A stretch of DNA of 64,000 nt, from positions 2,485,001 to 2,549,000 of the forward strand of contig JAHQIY010000011.1 in NCBI GenBank assembly GCA_019054805.1, written 5' to 3'. Of this stretch, positions 59,841-64,000 are shown one piece after another (the stretch's first letter is position 1; every line of letters begins with the position of its first letter). The translations under genes and the position numbers were made by a program. The stretch is from Brachionus manjavacas (taxonomy: Eukaryota > Rotifera > Eurotatoria > Ploima > Brachionidae). The notes beneath the pieces are model-generated. The model saw nothing but the letters and a program-made list of their open reading frames with translations, was not told where the DNA came from and did not search any database.

Positions 59841-60499
59841 TTTAACCCCTTTTAAAACAGAAAGAATTAATTTATTTAAAACACTTATCTTATAAGTTTT
59901 AATAATTCGAAATCTAATAAAATAAACTTTTTCGGATTTTTTTTGAAAGAACTTCTTTCAAATTAAGTAGATCAAGAAAAGTTTTTTAATTTTTTAAATG
60001 AACTTAAAAGAAATTTTAGATATAGAGGTAGGGATTAGAGGTTATTAAACCCTTTTCACTAAAACATCATAAAAATTTCTTTAGCTTTTCTCTAAAAAGT
60101 CTTCAAAATTAATTTTCAATACCGAAAAGTTAACCGTAAAAATAGAAGAAGCAGAGCTTTAACGTCAGCCAGCTTTATTTAGATTTAGACGTCAGCTTTA
60201 TTTTTTAAAACTAACAATTTTCAAGTTACTTTTTCTGCAAAATGATATTTCTTATAATTTTTATTTATTTACAAGAAAATAAGCGGGAATTATTTTTCTT
60301 GATTTTTTATTTTAAGAAATAAAAAATAAAATAAAAAATATTGTTTTTATTCAATTTGAACAATAGATTCTAATTCTTTAGCATAAATTTTTAAATTCTA
60401 ATTTCAAAACAAATTTTTTATTTTTAGAGCTATAACAAACAAATTAAGATTTTATCGATAGAAAATCATTTATTAATTTGGTAATTTTAAAGTATTTTA

Positions 60500-60870
60500 C
60501 TTTAGTAGTAGTAGTAGTAATAAGAACTGCAGTATGGAATAAATCTACACTAACACCAAACGGCGTTTAGCTCAAGTTGAGCTGGGGCAGTCTTTCTTTG
60601 CTTTCTCTGCACCATACCAAACACTTCTTTATCAATACCCGATTTGAAGCTATTGACTGTTTCAGCATTCACCACACTTTGTGCTAAATCATTCCACCTT
60701 GACACAATTCTGTTCGATAAAAAATTGCACCTTAATGAGCCGCGTTTACTAATTTCTCTAACAAGCTTCATGTTATGCTCTCTTCTTAGATTCATTTTCA
60801 AACTTTTTACAAAATTCACTCCATTCACCAAGTTGATTTTCTCATGGCTGTTGACTATTTTAAACATTTG
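60500..60870 (-). pseudogene. LINE reverse transcriptase 3'-terminal fragment
   Basis: A 105-codon frame with LRREHNMKLVREISKRGSLR, FLSNRIVSRWNDLAQSVV and ETVNSFKSGIDK, the conserved C-terminal block of many Jockey/CR1-type elements (NFFSNRVVNLWN-like). It is followed by a short 3' UTR and a (TAC)n tail at about 60505-60520. The rest of the element is missing. Confidence 0.85.
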
Positions 60871-61513
60871 AATTAAATCTTTATTGAATAATTCTAATGA
60901 AAGTTAAGTTTTTTTATAAATTAGTTTAAAGTCTTTGTATTTCTTGGTCTTTTGGCACTTACTTTTGAAAATAAGTTTAAAATAGTAAAGAAAAGTTTAT
61001 TTTGTCTAATTAATTTAAAATTTTTTTATCGAAAAAACAAAAAAAATACATGGAAAAAAGAATTGTATCAAAAGTATTAAAATATATCAAAAGTATGTAC
61101 AGTGTATCAAAAGTTAAGTCGTGAATTTTTTTAAAACAGTCCAATAAATTGATTTTCTACGTGTTTGTATCTGCCTACTAACTCGTCACGCGATCACACT
61201 TAACCATGAAAATGGTTTCAAGTGTCTCAAAAAAAAAATAGAATTTTCAAGGATTATAGGATTACTTGAATCAAAATGAACGTAAAAACTCTACTGATGT
61301 TCGTTTTAGTATAAGAGGAGACAGGTTTCGGAAATTTACTTTGAAGCCAGGTACTGAGCCTAAAGCGAGTCAGATGCAGTACGGATCGTAACGAGAAGAT
61401 CCATAATGTAAATAAAGTCCCATTTAAAATTAAAAAATGTAAATTGAAAAATGTAAATATGAGTTCTGTAAATACTTCAAATTTTTAGATAGAATGTACA
61501 AAATCATTACATA

Positions 61514-62316
61514 AGGTTCGCGCGGAGCAAAAAAACAGCACTATCTGAATTTCGGCAAACCGACTTTAAAATATTAATCTGCATACTTGTAAACCTAGAA
61601 AAAATTTTTTGACCCCACCCCCTCAAAGATCGAAAAAAAAACAAAAGTTAGTTACCTTTGAGCTAAAATATCTCATGTTCTAATAGACATAACCTTATTA
61701 ATATATATATATTCTGAAAGCAAATAGTCTCATCTACAAAATGGTGTATTAATTTAATCTATTATTTTACCAATAGATCGATATTTTGGCAAAAAATGGT
61801 ATTTTTTCACTATTTTTGTATCTAGTCCGCGGTTTACCACCCGACCCCTACTTTTTTATACAGATTCTGAAACTAGAGAAAATTCTGAACAAAATGTTGG
61901 GACCACTTTTTTTATTTATTGAATTTAAAGCCAAAAAAAAATTGAATAAAATGAGTTAGAAACTAATTTTTGAATAATCATAATTTTTTATTATGTAAAA
62001 CGTCAGAATTAAATGTCAAATTAGTAAAATGTTTTCAATACTTAATTTAATTTTTGTTAAATAATTAGTTTTCTAATATTTTTTTCTTAATATTTTTTGA
62101 GATGCCTAAAATTTTGTTGATGAGACTATTTGCTTTCAGAATATATATATATTAATAAGGTTATGTCTATTAGAACATGAGATATTTTAGCTCAAAGGTA
62201 ACTAACTTTTGTTTTTTTTTCGATCTTTGAGGGGGTGGGGTCAAAAAATAGATTAATATTTTAAAGTCGGTTTGCTGAAATTCAGATAGTGCTGTATTTT
62301 TGCTTCGCGCGAACCT
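61514..62316. mobile_element. Complete non-autonomous fold-back element with ~210-bp TIRs and TA duplication
   Basis: 803 bp between TA dinucleotides (61512-61513, 62317-62318). Arms 61514-61735 and 62105-62316 are almost perfect inverse copies: AGGTTCGCGCGGAGCAAAAA on the left, read inversely AGGTTCGCGCGAAGCAAAAA on the right; GACCCCACCCCCTCAAAGAT opposite ATCTTTGAGGGGGTGGGGTC; and the (AT)n-TTCTGAAAGCAAA block on both sides. The ~370-bp centre has no ORF. The high arm identity implies recent insertion or gene conversion. Related single arm at 20022-20260. Confidence 0.85.
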
Positions 62317-62339
62317 TAGTAATGCTCAGTTAAGTTTTT

Positions 62340-63115
62340 TAAAATGTATCTATACAAATGCTACTTCGTTGGGAAATAAGTTCAACGAGTTAGAAGTTAT
62401 TGTCATGAGTCAAAATTTTTATAACTGATCCTTGGTTCTCACAGTCTTTCTCCCCATGTCTGAGTGGCTATGAAATGTTTAACTGTAAAAGGAATGATAG
62501 AGTGAGAGGAGGTGTATGTTTTTATGTTAATAAGCGTCTAGGCTCTTACGAAATTGTTGACAAAAATTTATGTGATATCGATTTGGAGGAAATATGGTGT
62601 GCTGTAACTACCCCTGATGAGTTAATTCTTGCTGGTTGTGTCTAAAGACCTCCAAGTTGTTCAAATAATGAGAAGATTTTAAGTAGTATCAGAAGAGCAA
62701 AAAAGATAATGTACGAGTCCAAATTTAATGGTTCGTTGCTATGTGGGGATTTTAACTCTCCGAAAATTGATTGACTTTTTAGTTCATTTCTTAATGATAA
62801 AAATTGCTTTGAAAATTGTTTAATTGAATGCCTTGAAGACTGTTTTTTCAATCAACATGTAATCCAACCATCTTCCAAACCTCAATTGATAGATCCAGTA
62901 GTATACTTGATTTTGTAATAATTGAAAATAAAGATCGTTTTTATAGCGTTGATCATGGCCCACCGCTTTGATCAACAAATAAGGGGCATCATGTTCTCTC
63001 TAGGAATTATTATTTGATAACTGCACAAAAGTATTCAAAACATTTTAGATCATCGGTCTTTAACTACATAAAAGGTGACTATGCTTCAATTTCTAATATT
63101 ATTGAAAAAGTAAAT
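62340..63115 (+). pseudogene. LINE endonuclease (EEP/APE-type) domain remnant
   Basis: CIYTNATSLGNKFNELEVIV, then ITDPWFSQSFSPCLSGYEMF, VRGGVCFYVNKRLGSYEI, LEEIWCAVTT, GSLLCGDFNSPKID (the GDFN catalytic motif) and YSVDHGPPL (the SDH-like end motif, mutated to VDH). Three in-frame stops break the frame. This is the N-terminal endonuclease of a Jockey/CR1-type LINE; it stops at about 63115 where another repeat begins. Confidence 0.85.
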
Positions 63116-63179
63116 TAGATTAATACATTTGAGGGTTTGGTAATTGATCAGATGTAACAACAATTTTATATCGTATACC

Positions 63180-63830
63180 GTCGTTTCGGGTTGAACCGAT
63201 AATGGGGTAATAATGATAATTCTTTTTTTCAAACGCTGTAAATTCTGATTGGATAATAATTTTTGAATGAAATAAAAAAAAATATATAAAAAAACTATCC
63301 CTTTTCAAAATTTGAAAAAAATATTCCATAAAAAAAATTTTTATTTATTTTTTAATCTTCCGCCAATTAACAATCCCATATCAAAAGAACCGAGTTTGTG
63401 AAAAAAAAACTTTTTGTCCATTATCGTTTATTTTAAACAAAAGACCCTATTATATGTAATTTTTGATGACGAGTTCAAATCTGGACTTAGATTTCAGAAA
63501 AAAATAACGGTTTTTGAGAAATTCAATAAAAACATGTTTCTTATACTTTCGAGTTGAACCGATAATTGAATATAAATTGCGATATTGAAAAACTAAATAA
63601 ATTTTGAAAATGACTCGAAAAAACTTTAAATTACCAAGTAGTAGTCCTCCAAAATACTCTGAGGACACCCTCAAAAAGGCCCTTAATCAAATTAAGTTCC
63701 AAGCCAAATGGATCTAATGCGAAACGTGTTCTAACTGGTCTTGCTTTAAATGTCTACCATCAGGCTTCGAACCAAGTTTAGAATTTTATTGTTCTCACAA
63801 ATGTAAATAAATTTCTTTTTGATTTTCTTA
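63180..63830 (+). pseudogene. Pogo-like DNA transposon relic with duplicated terminal motif
   Basis: GGGTTGAACCGATAAT (63188) and GAGTTGAACCGATAAT (63551) are direct repeats of what looks like a transposon end. After the second, an ORF at 63610 reads MTRKNFKLPSSS, KYSEDTLKKALNQIKFQAKW (like the psq-type HTH opening of pogo/Tigger transposases), a stop, then CETCSNWSCFKCLPSGFEPS and YCSHKCK, a Cys-rich zinc-binding-like stretch. The catalytic domain is absent. The family call is tentative. Confidence 0.45.
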
Positions 63831-64000
63831 TAGTATGTTTGCTTGTTTTTTTCTTATTTTTTTCTTTTTTGCATTTTAAACTATTTGATAATTAACCGTT
63901 TTGTATTCTTTTCATTATAAAATTTGAACCGTTTATTTTTTTTAAAAATTTTTTTGAATCAACGAAAAAAAAAAGTTTTTTCATTTATAAAAAAAAAAAT

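Noticed and set aside
1..64000. tRNA or rRNA genes
   Set aside because: No cloverleaf with intact A and B box sequences was recognised by eye; GGTTTCGAATC-like strings belong to LINE 3' regions. A tRNA-scan run would settle it.

Overview
This is nuclear DNA from an invertebrate animal. The genome is very AT-rich. The genes have short spliced introns (many 45-70 nt, GT...AG), the window holds a Drosha gene, and the intergenic and intronic DNA is full of transposon debris. The overall style resembles a monogonont rotifer such as Brachionus, but that placement is inference; the sequence itself shows only a small-intron metazoan.

Layout. (a) 0.3-0.9 kb: a decayed Merlin/IS1595-type transposase. 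(b) 2.5-10.0 kb, minus strand: three tandem alpha-carbonic anhydrases; two are intact seven-exon genes with identical sizes for exons 1-6, and the middle one is degenerate. (c) 10.2-12.6 kb, minus: a neuronal-calcium-sensor EF-hand protein with an N-myristoylation start, arranged head-to-head with (d) 13.1-25.7 kb, plus: a P4-ATPase phospholipid flippase of the ATP11 type with about 18 exons, whose two large introns have filled with transposons. (e) 26.0-31.8 kb: a transposon cluster (two LINE remnants, a SWIM-bearing MULE, a Tc1 relic and a long-terminal-inverted-repeat element). (f) 32.4-39.9 kb, minus: Drosha, four coding exons, 1162 aa, with a 3.9-kb intron carrying a LINE, a fold-back element and a long-TIR relic. 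(g) 41.1-43.8 kb: an LTR-like island and LINE fragments, one split cleanly by a hAT-like MITE. (h) 46.6-51.8 kb, plus: a PAR-type bZIP transcription factor. (i) 53.0-54.95 kb: LINE fragments. (j) 55.4-58.8 kb, minus: cytosolic-type valyl-tRNA synthetase. (k) 59.5-64.0 kb: further LINE, fold-back and pogo-like debris.

Exon models were joined by hand from splice signals, and for all six intact genes the exon lengths sum to an exact multiple of three. The genes are ordinary housekeeping or signalling genes with no evident joint pathway. The most unusual content is the transposon layer. Three separate DNA elements (two MULE-type with 9-bp duplications, one hAT-type with an 8-bp duplication) sit inside LINE reverse transcriptase remnants, and removing each one with one copy of its duplication rejoins the reading frame. 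Families of long inverted-repeat elements recur, including inside introns of Drosha, the flippase and the bZIP gene.
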